Part shown: positions 9,708 to 19,809 of the stretch, one piece after another | How positions within the stretch are numbered: position 1 is the stretch's first letter | Layout: the number at the start of each line of letters is the position of its first letter | Assembly: GCF_016735685.1 (NCBI RefSeq) | Contig: NZ_JAERRA010000001.1 | Span: 1,860,001-1,924,000 of the forward strand | Reading direction: 5' to 3' | From: Piscinibacter lacus | GTDB taxonomy: Bacteria; Pseudomonadota; Gammaproteobacteria; Burkholderiales; Burkholderiaceae_C | Length of the DNA stretch: 64,000 nucleotides | The notes under the pieces: generated by a model | Told to the model about the DNA's origin: nothing | The model's input: only the letters and a program-made list of their open reading frames with translations | Databases searched by the model: none | Position numbers and translations under genes: made by a program

Positions 9708-9775
9708 ACTTTGCGGAGACCGGCCGTGCCACCCGCGCAGGCCGGCCCCGCCGCCACCGACCGAGGAGACCTACG

Positions 9776-11698
9776 ATGAGCCTTGCCGCGCCCCTCTCGC
9801 CGGCCTATTCCGCCGTGCACCAGCGGTCGATCAGCGACCGCGAAACCTACTGGGCCGAACAGGCCGCCCGCATCGAGTGGGACACGCCCTTCAGCCAGGT
9901 CTGCGACACCTCGAACCCGCCGTTCGCGCGCTGGTTCGTGGGCGGCCGCACCAACCTGTGTCACAACGCCGTCGACCGCCATGCGCGCGACACGCCCGGG
10001 GCGCAGGCGCTGATCTGGGTCTCGACCGAGACGCACCAGGAACGCATCTACAGCTTCGCCGAGCTGCTGCGCGAGGTCGAGCGCATGGCCGCCATCCTGC
10101 AGGCCCAGGGGGTGGGGCAGGGCGACCGGGTGCTGGTCTACATGCCCATGGTGCCCGAGGCGATCTTCGCCATGCTGGCCTGCGTGCGGATCGGCGCGAT
10201 CCACTCGGTCGTCTTCGGCGGTTTCGCCAGTGGCAGCCTGGCCAGCCGCATCGACGATGCCCAGCCCAAGCTGGTCGTCAGCGCCGATGCGGGCAGCCGC
10301 GGCGGCAAGGTCGTGCCCTACAAGCCGCTGCTTGACGAGGCGATCCGCCTGGCCCAACACAAGCCGGCTTCGGTGCTGATGGTTGACCGCGGCCTGGCGC
10401 CGATGGAGACCGTGCCCGGCCGCGACCTGGACTACGCCGCGCTGCGCGAACAGCATCTGGACGCGAAGGTGCCGGTGGTCTGGCTGGAAAGCACGGCGCC
10501 GAGCTACACCCTCTACACCAGCGGCACGACCGGCAAGCCCAAGGGCGTGCAGCGCGACACCGGCGGCTATGCCGTGGCGCTGGCCGCATCGATGGAGCAG
10601 ATCTACGCGGGCAAGCCCGGCGAGGTCTATTTCTCCACCAGCGACATCGGCTGGGTGGTGGGCCACAGCTACATCGTCTACGGCCCGCTGCTGCACGGCA
10701 TGGCCACCCTGGTCTACGAAGGCCTGCCGACCCGCCCGGATGCCGCCATCTGGTGGCAACTGGTCGAGCGCTTCAAGGTCACCGTGATGTTCAGCGCGCC
10801 CACCGCGGTGCGGGTGCTGAAGAAGGCCGATCCGGAAGCGCTGAAGCGGCATGACCTCAGTTCGCTGCGCGCGCTTTTCCTGGCCGGCGAGCCGCTCGAC
10901 GAGCCCACCGCCACCTGGATCTCGGCCGCGCTGGGCAAGCCCATCATCGACAACTACTGGCAGACCGAGACCGGCTGGCCCATCCTCGGCCTGGCCAACG
11001 GGGTGGATGCCCAGACCAGCAAGTTCGGCTCGCCCGGCGTGCCCATGCCCGGCTACAGCGTCAAGCTTTTCGACGAGGCCAGCGGCGAGGAACTGCTGGG
11101 CGGCAACCAGAAGGGCGTGGTCTGCGTCGAGTACCCGCTGCCGCCGGGCTGCATGCAGACCATCTGGCAGGACGATGCGCGCTTCGTGAAGACCTACTGG
11201 TCGAGCATCCCCGGCCGTCAGGTGTATTCGACCTTCGACTGGGGCATCCGCGATGCCGACGGCTACCACTTCATCCTGGGCCGCACCGACGACGTGATCA
11301 ATGTCGCCGGCCACCGTCTGGGCACCCGCGAGATCGAGGAGGCGATTGCCAGCCACCCGAACGTCGCCGAGGTGGCCGTGGTCGGCGTGGCCGACTCGCT
11401 CAAGGGTCAGGTGGCCATGGCCTTTGCCGTCGCGAAGGACAGCAGCCGCCTTGACGACGAGGCGGCCTGCAAGGCGCTGGAGGCCGAGATCATGAAGCTC
11501 GTCGACGGCAATCTGGGCGCGGTGGCCCGTCCGGCCCGCGTGCGCTTTGTCAACCTGCTGCCCAAGACCCGCTCGGGCAAGCTGCTGCGCCGCGCGATCC
11601 AGGCCGTCTGCGAAGGCCGCGATCCGGGTGACCTGACGACCATCGACGACCCCAGCTCGCTGGAGACCATCCGCCAGATGGTGCAGGCGCCGCGCTGA
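9776..11698 (+). CDS. prpE: Propionyl-CoA synthetase
   Basis: 640-residue AMP-forming acyl-CoA synthetase of the acetyl/propionyl-CoA synthetase class; it converts propionate, CoA and ATP to propionyl-CoA in the cytoplasm. The phosphate-binding loop TSGTTGKPKG lies at residues 248-257, the adenylate-binding DNYWQTETGWP motif is present, and the conserved C-terminal lysine K602 sits in RSGKLLRRAI, the site acetylated in this enzyme class. The N-terminal YWAEQAARIEWDTPFSQVCD and the FVGGRTNLCHNAVDRH region are typical of PrpE. A GAGGAG ribosome site precedes the ATG. Methylcitrate-cycle genes (prpBCD) are not nearby. It is followed by a strong hairpin at 11721-11760. Confidence 0.95.
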   Translation: MSLAAPLSPAYSAVHQRSISDRETYWAEQAARIEWDTPFSQVCDTSNPPFARWFVGGRTNLCHNAVDRHARDTPGAQALIWVSTETHQERIYSFAELLREVERMAAILQAQGVGQGDRVLVYMPMVPEAIFAMLACVRIGAIHSVVFGGFASGSLASRIDDAQPKLVVSADAGSRGGKVVPYKPLLDEAIRLAQHKPASVLMVDRGLAPMETVPGRDLDYAALREQHLDAKVPVVWLESTAPSYTLYTSGTTGKPKGVQRDTGGYAVALAASMEQIYAGKPGEVYFSTSDIGWVVGHSYIVYGPLLHGMATLVYEGLPTRPDAAIWWQLVERFKVTVMFSAPTAVRVLKKADPEALKRHDLSSLRALFLAGEPLDEPTATWISAALGKPIIDNYWQTETGWPILGLANGVDAQTSKFGSPGVPMPGYSVKLFDEASGEELLGGNQKGVVCVEYPLPPGCMQTIWQDDARFVKTYWSSIPGRQVYSTFDWGIRDADGYHFILGRTDDVINVAGHRLGTREIEEAIASHPNVAEVAVVGVADSLKGQVAMAFAVAKDSSRLDDEAACKALEAEIMKLVDGNLGAVARPARVRFVNLLPKTRSGKLLRRAIQAVCEGRDPGDLTTIDDPSSLETIRQMVQAPR

Positions 11699-11720
11699 GT
11701 CCGGCTCGACCGGCTCGCTG

Positions 11721-11760
11721 ACCCGCGTTCCTGGTGGCTGTGGCTCACCGGGACGCGGGT
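11721..11760 (+). terminator. Hairpin terminator after prpE
   Basis: Long imperfect inverted repeat: ACCCGCGTTCC...GGTG pairs with CACC...GGACGCGGGT around a short loop, starting 22 nt after the prpE stop. A true T tract is missing (TCCGCGCTTT follows), so termination would rest on stem strength. Confidence 0.55.
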
Positions 11761-11852
11761 TCCGCGCTTTCGGCGCGGTCCGCTGCCTGGGAGCTCATCG
11801 ACCCGGAGCGAGTGCAAGCGCAACTTGTTAACCGCGCTAATGATTATTATGT

Positions 11853-11880
11853 AAAACAATAGCAAGCAGTGATGGTTGCT
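11853..11880 (-). terminator. Weak terminator after modC
   Basis: On the minus strand AGCAA/TTGCT arms around a 10-nt loop are followed by ATTGTTTT, just past the modC stop. The stem is only 5 bp. It lies in the only AT-rich patch (about 11820-11880) of the 192-bp gap between the convergent prpE and modC genes; nothing else is seen there. Confidence 0.35.
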
Positions 11881-11890
11881 CAGGCTTTCC

Positions 11891-12994
11891 TCAAGCCAGC
11901 AGCGCCACGGTCTTGACCTGGATCCAGACCGTCTGCCCGATCGCCAGGCCAAGCTGGTCCCAGGCCCGGGCGGTGATGCGGGCGAGCATCGGTGCATCGC
12001 CGACGCGCAGCCGCACCAGCCGCTGCGAGGGATGGCGGTCGTCCGCGACCGCTTCAATCCGCCCCCGCAGCAGGTTCTGGATGCTGCTGCCCTGCGGCGC
12101 CTGGGTGGCCAGGCTCAGGTCGCGTGCCTGCAACCGCAGGCGCAGCGGGCTGCCCAGCGGGCGTTCGGTGTCGCGCAACCAGAGGCTGCCGCCGGCGAAG
12201 TCGGCCCGGGCCAGATGCCAGCGCGACGCGCGTTCGGCCAGCACCGCATCGATCACCACGCCTTGTTCGTCGCCGCCAAGCAGCGGCAGGTCAAGGGCGG
12301 CCAGCACCTCGCCCACGGGGCCCTGCCGCAGCACCCTGCCCTGCGCCAGCACCACCACATGGTCGGCGAGGCGGGCCAGTTCCTCCGGCGCATGGGTCAC
12401 ATAGACCATCGGCAGTCGCAGCTCGGCGCGCAGGCGCTCCAGCCAGGGCAGCACCTCCTTCTTGCGGGCCGGATCCAGGGCGGCGAGCGGCTCGTCGAAC
12501 AGCAGCAGCTGCGGGTCGGTGGCCAGCGCGCGGGCGATGGCCGTGCGCTGGCGCTCCCCGCCCGAGAGCGCCTCGGGCATGCGGTCCATCAGGTGGCCGA
12601 TGCCGAGGATGTCGATCGCAGCCTCCAGCGTGCGGGCCGCCCGCACGCTGCCGACGCGCCGCAGGCCATAGCGCAGGTTGGCGGCGACGCTGAGGTGCTC
12701 GAACAGCGAGGCTTCCTGGAAGACCATGCCGACCGGCCGCTTCCAGGTCGGCAGGAAGTGGCGGTGGGCCTCGTCCTGCCAGAGCTGGCCGGCCAGGTCG
12801 ACCCGGCCCTGGGGCGCACGCTCCAGGCCGGCCAGGCAGCGCAGCACCGTGGTCTTGCCCGAGCCGGAGGCGCCGAACAGCACGGTCACACCAGTGGCCG
12901 GCAGGCGCAGGTCGACCTGGAGGTGGAAGGCCCCGCGGGGCCAGTCGAGCGTGACGATGCAGGCCGATGCGCCGGACGCGGACGGCGCGCTCAT
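11891..12994 (-). CDS. modC: Molybdate ABC transporter ATP-binding protein ModC
   Basis: 367-residue ABC ATPase that powers molybdate uptake. Walker A GASGSGKTT is at residues 41-49, the signature LSGGERQR and Walker B LLLFDEPLAALDP follow in normal order, and the switch region is VYVTHAPEELARLADH. The C-terminal third (about 295-367) is a molybdate-binding TOBE/Mop-type domain (SSIQNLLRGRIEAV ... LVRLRVGDAPMLARIT), which separates ModC from other ATPases. The start codon overlaps the modB stop by 4 bp (ATGA, 12991-12994), so translation is coupled. It is the last gene of modABC. Confidence 0.95.
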   Translation of the reverse strand: MSAPSASGASACIVTLDWPRGAFHLQVDLRLPATGVTVLFGASGSGKTTVLRCLAGLERAPQGRVDLAGQLWQDEAHRHFLPTWKRPVGMVFQEASLFEHLSVAANLRYGLRRVGSVRAARTLEAAIDILGIGHLMDRMPEALSGGERQRTAIARALATDPQLLLFDEPLAALDPARKKEVLPWLERLRAELRLPMVYVTHAPEELARLADHVVVLAQGRVLRQGPVGEVLAALDLPLLGGDEQGVVIDAVLAERASRWHLARADFAGGSLWLRDTERPLGSPLRLRLQARDLSLATQAPQGSSIQNLLRGRIEAVADDRHPSQRLVRLRVGDAPMLARITARAWDQLGLAIGQTVWIQVKTVALLA

Positions 12995-13677
12995 GGCGCC
13001 ACCCGCCCGCCGCGGCCGCGGCGCATGCGGGCCAGCATCAGCAGCACGCCGAAGGACAGCAGCACCATGCCGGCGGCCAGGGTGTGGGCACGGCCCAGTT
13101 CCAGGGCCTCGACATGGCCGTAGATCTGGGTCGAGACCACCCGGGTCTCGCCCGGAATGTTGCCGCCGACCATCAGCACCATGCCGAATTCGCCGATGGT
13201 GTGCGCAAAGCTCAGGATGACTGCGGTCAGCAGGCCGGCACGTGCCTGCGGCAGGGCGACGCTGAAGAAGGCGTCGAGCGGACGCGCCCGCAGGGTGGCG
13301 GCCACCTCCATCGGCCGCCGGCCCAGGCTTTCGAAGGCATGCTGGATCGGCTGCACCGCAAAGGGCAGCGAGGCAAGGACCGAGCCGATCAGCAGCCCCG
13401 TGAAGCTGAAGGAGAGCAGGCCCCAGCCCATGTGGCGGGTGAGCTGGCCGACCGGCCCGTCCGGCCCCAGCAGCACCAGCAGGTAGAAGCCGAGCACCGT
13501 CGGCGGCAGCACCAGCGGCAGCGTCACCAGGGCCGAGACGGCGGCCCGCCCGCGCGAGCGGCCCTGGGCCAGCCACCAGGCCAGCGGGGTGGCCAGCAGC
13601 AGCAGGATCAGGCTGCTCAGCGCGGCCAGCTTCAGGGTCAGGACGATGGCCTCGACGTCCGCGGCATCCACGGTCAT
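12991..13677 (-). CDS. modB: Molybdate ABC transporter permease ModB
   Basis: 228-residue inner-membrane permease with about five hydrophobic helices. VTLPLVLPPTVLGFYLLVLLG and the EAA-type loop (EVAATLRARPLDAFFSVALPQARAG) that docks with the ATPase are typical of ModB, as is FAHTIGEFGMVLMVGGNIPG. It forms the channel for molybdate delivered by ModA. Gap to modA is 21 bp and the 3' end overlaps modC by 4 bp, so the three genes form one operon. Confidence 0.95.
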   Translation of the reverse strand: MTVDAADVEAIVLTLKLAALSSLILLLLATPLAWWLAQGRSRGRAAVSALVTLPLVLPPTVLGFYLLVLLGPDGPVGQLTRHMGWGLLSFSFTGLLIGSVLASLPFAVQPIQHAFESLGRRPMEVAATLRARPLDAFFSVALPQARAGLLTAVILSFAHTIGEFGMVLMVGGNIPGETRVVSTQIYGHVEALELGRAHTLAAGMVLLSFGVLLMLARMRRGRGGRVAP

Positions 13678-13698
13678 CGCGCCTGGCTCCGGCAGGGC

Positions 13699-14442
13699 TC
13701 AACGGGCATAGCCGAAGGACTCGAGCCGCACGCTGCGCAGGTGATCGAGCAAGGCCCGGGCGGCGGGCCGATCGGCCCCCGGACGCAGAAGCACAGCATC
13801 CTGATGCAGCGGGGCATGCAGGGCCTCGGGCACCCGCCAGGCGGAGCCGCCCGTCAGCCTGCCGTCGACCAGCACCTGGGCCAGGGCGACGAAGCCCAGT
13901 TCAGCATGGCCGCTGGCGACGAACTGGTGGGCTTGGCCGATGCTGTCGCCCTGCACCAGCCGAGGGGCCAGCGTGTCCTTCAAGCCGAGCTTGTCGATCA
14001 CGGCGGCAGCCGCCGCGCCGTAGGGTGCCAGGCGCGGGTCGGCGATCGCCAGGCGTTCGAAGCCGCCGCCTTGCAGCACCCTGCCCTCCGCATCGACCCG
14101 GCCGGCATCCCGGCTCCACAGCACCAGGCGGCCGGTGGCGTAGGTGAAGCGGCTGCCGGGCACGGCCAGGCCTTCGGCTTCCAGCTTGCGCGGGGTCTCC
14201 TGATCGGCGGCCAGCAGGACGTCGAAGGGCGCGCCGTTGCGGATCTGCGCGTGGAATTTGCCGGTCGAGCCCAGGCTGATCAGCAGCTTGTGGCCGGTGG
14301 CCTGCTCGAAGTCGGCGGCGATGCGCTGGATGGGCGCGGCGAAGTTGGACGCCACGGCGACCTTGACCACGTCCGCCCGAACAGCCGGGGTGGCGATCAG
14401 CCCAGCGAGCAGGCCGAGCGTGGCCATCCACCTGAACACCAT
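13699..14442 (-). CDS. modA: Molybdate-binding periplasmic protein ModA
   Basis: 247-residue periplasmic receptor for molybdate (and usually tungstate). The signal peptide is MVFRWMATLGLLAGLIATPAVRA. The mature protein begins DVVKVAVASNFAAPIQRIAADFE and contains the oxyanion site regions SLGSTGKFHAQI and GAPFDVLLAADQETP, with RLAIADPRLAPYGAAA later, all typical of ModA. The ribosome site AAAGGA lies inside the ModE-box-like palindrome at 14444-14466, only 2 bp from the start codon, so a bound repressor would directly cover the translation start region. First gene of modABC, divergent from modE. Confidence 0.95.
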   Translation of the reverse strand: MVFRWMATLGLLAGLIATPAVRADVVKVAVASNFAAPIQRIAADFEQATGHKLLISLGSTGKFHAQIRNGAPFDVLLAADQETPRKLEAEGLAVPGSRFTYATGRLVLWSRDAGRVDAEGRVLQGGGFERLAIADPRLAPYGAAAAAVIDKLGLKDTLAPRLVQGDSIGQAHQFVASGHAELGFVALAQVLVDGRLTGGSAWRVPEALHAPLHQDAVLLRPGADRPAARALLDHLRSVRLESFGYAR

Positions 14443-14443
14443 A

Positions 14444-14466
14444 CGCTATTCCTTTCTTGAATAGCG
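14444..14466. promoter_or_regulatory. ModE-box-like operator between modA and modE
   Basis: Perfect inverted repeat CGCTATTC/GAATAGCG with a 7-nt spacer in the 48-bp gap between the divergent modA and modE genes. It resembles the known ModE operator type (CGCTATATA, 6-7 nt spacer, TATATAACG) in arm sequence and spacing. Position suggests repression of modABC by ModE-molybdate and autoregulation of modE. Confidence 0.75.
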
Positions 14467-14490
14467 AGAGTCTAGGCCAAACTGCGCGCC

Positions 14491-15258
14491 ATGGCCCTCA
14501 CCCCCTCCGGACTGGCCCAGGCCCTGTCCGCCAGCAGCACCGACAAGCGCATCGACATCCTGCGCCGCATCGACGAGGCCGGTTCCATCTCGGAGGCGGC
14601 GCGGCGTGCGGGCGTCAGCTACAAGGCGGCTTGGCAGGCGCTGGAGACCCTGTCCAACCTGGCCGGCACGCCCCTGGTCGAGAAGGCGGTGGGCGGTGGC
14701 GGTGGCGGCGGCGCAGTGCTGACGGCCAGCGGCCGCCGGGTGCTGGCCGCCGCGAGCCGCCTTGACCAGGCGCGGGCCGAGGTGCTTGCGGCCCTGCAGG
14801 CCGGCGATGCCGATCAGGCCGCTGCCGGCCTGGCCGCCCTGGCCCTGCGGACCAGCATGCGCAATCAGATGCCCTGCACGGTGGCGGGGGTGGAAACCCG
14901 CCTGGGCTTCGGCCGGGTGGCCCTGCGCCTGCCGGGCGGCGAGGCGCTGCATGCGCAGATCACGCTGGAAAGCGTCGAGCTGCTTGACTTGCGGCCCGGC
15001 GCCGCCCTGCTGCTGCTGTGCAAGGCCACCGCGGTGCGGGTGGCGCGCCCGGGGGCTGAAGCCTCGACGGTCAACCGGCTAATGGGCCGGGCCGTCCGTG
15101 TGGCCGAGGACCGGCGCATGCGCCACGAGCTCACCTTGGCCTTGCCGGACGGCCTGCACTGGGTCGGTTTTGCCGAGTCGGAGGCCGACATCAAGGCCGG
15201 TGACCTGGTGGAGGCCTGGGTGGACGAGAACGCCCTAGTGCTGGCCCGCGCGGGCTGA
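14491..15258 (+). CDS. modE: Molybdate-responsive transcriptional regulator ModE
   Basis: 255 residues. An N-terminal winged helix-turn-helix of LysR-like type (about 18-70; RIDILRRIDEAGSISEAARR and VSYKAAWQALETLSN) is followed by a glycine-rich wing with seven glycines in a row and two C-terminal TOBE/Mop modules (about 120-185 and 190-255) that bind molybdate. E. coli ModE is 262 residues. In that organism molybdate-bound ModE represses modABC and activates molybdoenzyme operons. The gene is divergent from modA across a ModE-box-like palindrome. No clear Shine-Dalgarno is visible before the ATG. Confidence 0.93.
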   Translation: MALTPSGLAQALSASSTDKRIDILRRIDEAGSISEAARRAGVSYKAAWQALETLSNLAGTPLVEKAVGGGGGGGAVLTASGRRVLAAASRLDQARAEVLAALQAGDADQAAAGLAALALRTSMRNQMPCTVAGVETRLGFGRVALRLPGGEALHAQITLESVELLDLRPGAALLLLCKATAVRVARPGAEASTVNRLMGRAVRVAEDRRMRHELTLALPDGLHWVGFAESEADIKAGDLVEAWVDENALVLARAG

Positions 15259-15343
15259 GCCTCAAGGCAGCTCCTTCGGCCTGCGCCACTCGCCGGGGCC
15301 GTGGCGCCCTCGCCTGCCGTGGCCAGCCAGCCATCCAATCGCA

Positions 15344-15362
15344 GGCCCGACCCTCCCGGGCC
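15344..15362. terminator. Hairpin between convergent modE and clpA
   Basis: GGCCCG/CGGGCC arms with a 7-nt loop in the 124-bp gap between the modE and clpA stop codons. No T tract on either strand; a possible bidirectional terminator. Confidence 0.35.
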
Positions 15363-15382
15363 GAGCCTGCTTCCGGCCCGAC

Positions 15383-17703
<2,321 letters not shown>

Positions 17704-17707
<4 letters not shown>

Positions 17708-18057
17708 GTGGCCTCCATGGTGCATTGCAGGGGATGCCCGGACCGACGCGCGGCCGTGAGCACCAGTTCTACCTTCGTGGCCGCGACGTCCTTGGTGTAG
17801 ACGCCGCAGACGCCCCGTCCTTCGTGATGGATCTTCAGCATGATCTGCGTGGCGCTCTCCAGGTCACGCTGGAAAAACTCCTGCAAAACCATGACGACAA
17901 ATTCCATCGGCGTGAAGTCGTCATTGAGCAACACCACCTGGAACATGCGGGGTGGCTCCACTTTGGCCGTCTTGCGCTCGGCAAGCACCGTGCCCTGACC
18001 GTCCTCCTGGGGCGGGCCGGGAGGCGCTGGATCCTTGGGGCGGGATGGACTCGACAT
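17704..18057 (-). CDS. clpS: ClpA adaptor protein ClpS
   Basis: 117-residue adaptor that recognises N-end-rule substrates and docks on the ClpA N-domain. After a Pro-rich flexible N-terminus of about 33 residues come the conserved [46 protein letters not shown] and a final MEAT segment. The substrate pocket residues [10 protein letters not shown] are intact. It overlaps clpA by 4 bp. No Shine-Dalgarno is visible, and a TAGAAT hexamer on the minus strand (18064-18069) ends only 6 nt before the ATG, so the mRNA may be leaderless. Confidence 0.95.
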
Positions 18058-18197
18058 GTCGCAATTCTATCGACGCCCCCACACCCTTCCGGATTGCGGG
18101 GCCGGGGGCAAGCCCGGCTTGCGCCCTCGCGATGGCAGCTTGCACGGTCTTGCGTGACCGAAGCCTGAACGCCTACTGGACAGACCTGGACATTGCC

Positions 18198-18227
18198 TTG
18201 ACATCAAGTTGCCGGCCTTCGCAGAAT
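18198..18227 (+). promoter_or_regulatory. Probable sigma-70 promoter of the cold-shock gene
   Basis: Consensus -35 TTGACA at 18198-18203, 18-nt spacer, and -10 CAGAAT (four of six matches) at 18222-18227, 31 nt before the cold-shock ATG. A Shine-Dalgarno AGGAG lies between. Confidence 0.5.
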
Positions 18228-18258
18228 CGCCCGGATCTCGACCGCTCAGGAGCGTCTG

Positions 18259-18534
18259 ATGCAGACCGGTACCGTCAAGTGGTTCAACGATGCCAAAGGC
18301 TTTGGCTTCATCGCGCCGGATGACGGCGGCGAGGACGTCTTCGCGCACTTTTCAGCCATCCAGATGGACGGCTTCCGCACGCTGAAGCAGGGCTCGCGCG
18401 TGCAGTACGAGGTGGTCCAAGGCCCCAAGGGTCGCCTGGCCCAGCAGATCGTGAGCCAGGGCCGGCCCCTTGCCGAGGAGCGCCGGGCCAGCGCCGCCCC
18501 GCTTGAGCAGGGCGCCGATCTGCGCGCGGCCTGA
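18259..18534 (+). CDS. Cold-shock domain protein (CspA family)
   Basis: 91 residues. The cold-shock domain occupies about 1-67 with both RNA-binding motifs: KGFGFI (RNP1) and DVFAHFS (RNP2), after GTVKWFNDA. The family binds single-stranded nucleic acid and melts mRNA structure. A C-terminal tail of about 24 residues rich in Ala, Glu and Arg extends beyond the usual 67-70 residue length. The gene is monocistronic, divergent from clpS across 201 bp, with its own sigma-70-like promoter and AGGAG ribosome site. Whether it is cold-induced cannot be told from sequence. Confidence 0.93.
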   Translation: MQTGTVKWFNDAKGFGFIAPDDGGEDVFAHFSAIQMDGFRTLKQGSRVQYEVVQGPKGRLAQQIVSQGRPLAEERRASAAPLEQGADLRAA

Positions 18535-18582
18535 GCACGGGCCCACGACTCTCCCCGCCCTGGGGCAAACGCAGCAGCCAAG

Positions 18583-18611
18583 AAAAAGGCCCGCGTCGTG
18601 AGACGCGGGCC
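18583..18611 (-). terminator. Rho-independent terminator after tRNA-Ala
   Basis: On the minus strand a perfect 10-bp stem (GGCCCGCGTC/GACGCGGGCC, 4-nt loop) is followed by TTTTT, 9 nt downstream of the tRNA-Ala CCA end. A canonical terminator; the cold-shock gene on the other strand ends 48 nt away. Confidence 0.88.
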
Positions 18612-18620
18612 AACAAGTTC

Positions 18621-18696
<76 letters not shown>

Positions 18697-18751
18697 AAAA
18701 CAATCCTGTGGATTCTTGCGCGTGACCGGGCTTTTGGCCCTGACACGGGTG

Positions 18752-18777
18752 CCCCGGAAGCCGGGGAGCTTCCGGGG
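18752..18777 (-). other. Hairpin between the two tRNA genes
   Basis: Perfect 10-bp inverted repeat CCCCGGAAGC/GCTTCCGGGG with a 6-nt loop, without a T tract, in the 92-bp spacer between tRNA-Pro and tRNA-Ala. It could be a terminator or an RNA-processing stem in a tRNA cotranscript. Confidence 0.45.
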
Positions 18778-18788
18778 ACTTGGTCTCG

Positions 18789-18865
18789 TGGTCGGGGTGG
18801 CGGGATTCGAACTCGCGACCCCTTGCACCCCATGCAAGTGCGCTACCAGGCTGCGCTACACCCCG
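18789..18865 (-). tRNA. tRNA-Pro (anticodon GGG)
   Basis: 77 nt including CCA. Acceptor CGGGGTG/CACCCCG, D arm GCGC/GCGC, anticodon stem CTTGC/GCAAG with loop ATGGGGT, T arm GCGAG/CCCGC-type with loop TTCGAAT. Anticodon GGG reads CCC (and CCU by wobble). The C1-G72 pair is typical of bacterial tRNA-Pro. It lies 42 nt downstream of the merR-family gene at the end of the thrS-pheT operon. Confidence 0.95.
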
Positions 18866-18907
18866 ACGAGCCCTCTACTATAACCGCAGTTTGATGCTGG
18901 CCGCCGT

Positions 18908-19312
18908 TCAGGCCATCAAGAGACTGCGAATCAGCAACAACTCACTGATCAGCACCTGCCGGTCAGCCGTGCTTGTGGCCTGAACCGCAGGCAGGGGGTG
19001 TGGGGTGTCGGACGCGGTCCCGCCCTGCGCTGCCTCGGGCAACTCGTCGGGCGTCGATCGCAGGTCGCCGAGGCGATTGCGGGCGCCGCTGATCGTGAAA
19101 CCCTGTTCGTAGAGCAGTTCCCGGATGCGCCGGATCAACAGCACCTCATGGTGCTGGTAGTAGCGGCGGTTGCCACGCCGCTTCATGGGGCGAAGCTGGG
19201 TGAACTCCTGCTCCCAGTAGCGCAGCACATGCGGCTTGACGCCGCAAAGCTCGCTGACTTCGCCGATGGTGAAGTAGCGCTTGGCGGGGATCGGCGGAAG
19301 CGCTTTTTCCAT
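18908..19312 (-). CDS. MerR family transcriptional regulator
   Basis: 134 residues. The MerR-type helix-turn-helix lies at about 11-80: [27 protein letters not shown], then [29 protein letters not shown]. The C-terminal part (about 50 residues) is short, without the cysteines of metal-responsive MerR proteins. This small regulator sits after ihfA in many proteobacterial pheST-ihfA operons; its target is not known to me. The ATG at 19312 was chosen over an upstream TTG at 19321. It lies 34 nt downstream of ihfA and is followed by tRNA-Pro. Confidence 0.9.
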   Translation of the reverse strand: MEKALPPIPAKRYFTIGEVSELCGVKPHVLRYWEQEFTQLRPMKRRGNRRYYQHHEVLLIRRIRELLYEQGFTISGARNRLGDLRSTPDELPEAAQGGTASDTPHPLPAVQATSTADRQVLISELLLIRSLLMA

Positions 19313-19346
19313 AAAGATCAACGGCGAATCAGAAGAAGCTCATACT

Positions 19347-19799
19347 TTACTCGAACTGCTCGTCCGCCCCGGCCTCGCCCTGCACCAGGGCCTTCAGCTT
19401 GGGGCTGGCGTGAAAAGTGACCACATCCCGGGCCTTGATCGGGATGGTCTCGCCGGTGCGCGGATTGCGGCCGGGCCGCGGCGCCTTGCGGCGGATCTGG
19501 AAGTTGCCGAAGCCCGAGAGCTTCACATCCTGCCCGCTGACGAGGCGGCCGTGGATGAGCTCGAAGAAGGCTTCGACCATGTCCTTCGATTCGCGCTTGT
19601 TCAGGCCCAGGCGTTCGAAGAGCAGCTCGGCCAGCTCGGCTTTGGTCAGGGTCGGGGTCTCGAAGCTGGCCAGCAGGGCGGCACCCTCCTTGCTGTCCAC
19701 GAGCCCATTGGCCCTTGCATGCAGCAGCTCGCCAGGGGCATCGGGCCCGGCTTCGGGGTCGCGGTCGTCGCTTGGGTCGTCGTGGACGATCATGGGCAT
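19347..19799 (-). CDS. ihfA: Integration host factor alpha subunit, N-terminally extended
   Basis: 150 residues. The DNA-bending HU/IHF fold occupies about 49-145 ([66 protein letters not shown]). IHF binds and sharply bends specific DNA sites as an IhfA-IhfB heterodimer, and commonly assists sigma-54 promoters. The usual length is 95-115, so about 47 N-terminal residues are extra, starting with an acidic stretch ([15 protein letters not shown]). The start is supported by GAGGA at 7 nt spacing and by a 10-bp gap to pheT; no internal ATG would give the short form, although a non-ATG internal start cannot be excluded. Confidence 0.9.
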   Translation of the reverse strand: MPMIVHDDPSDDRDPEAGPDAPGELLHARANGLVDSKEGAALLASFETPTLTKAELAELLFERLGLNKRESKDMVEAFFELIHGRLVSGQDVKLSGFGNFQIRRKAPRPGRNPRTGETIPIKARDVVTFHASPKLKALVQGEAGADEQFE

Positions 19800-19809
19800 G
19801 GTCGGATCC

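Noticed and set aside
11835..11856. AT-rich stretch with AATGATTATTATG resembling part of a Fur box
   Set aside because: Only about two thirds of the consensus matches and it lies between two convergent gene ends, where no promoter needs control. The AT-rich patch is more simply the modC terminator region.
14690..14720. GGY-repeat run encoding seven glycines in ModE, considered as a phase-variable microsatellite
   Set aside because: ModE proteins normally have a glycine-rich wing at this place, and a trinucleotide repeat would not cause frameshifts.
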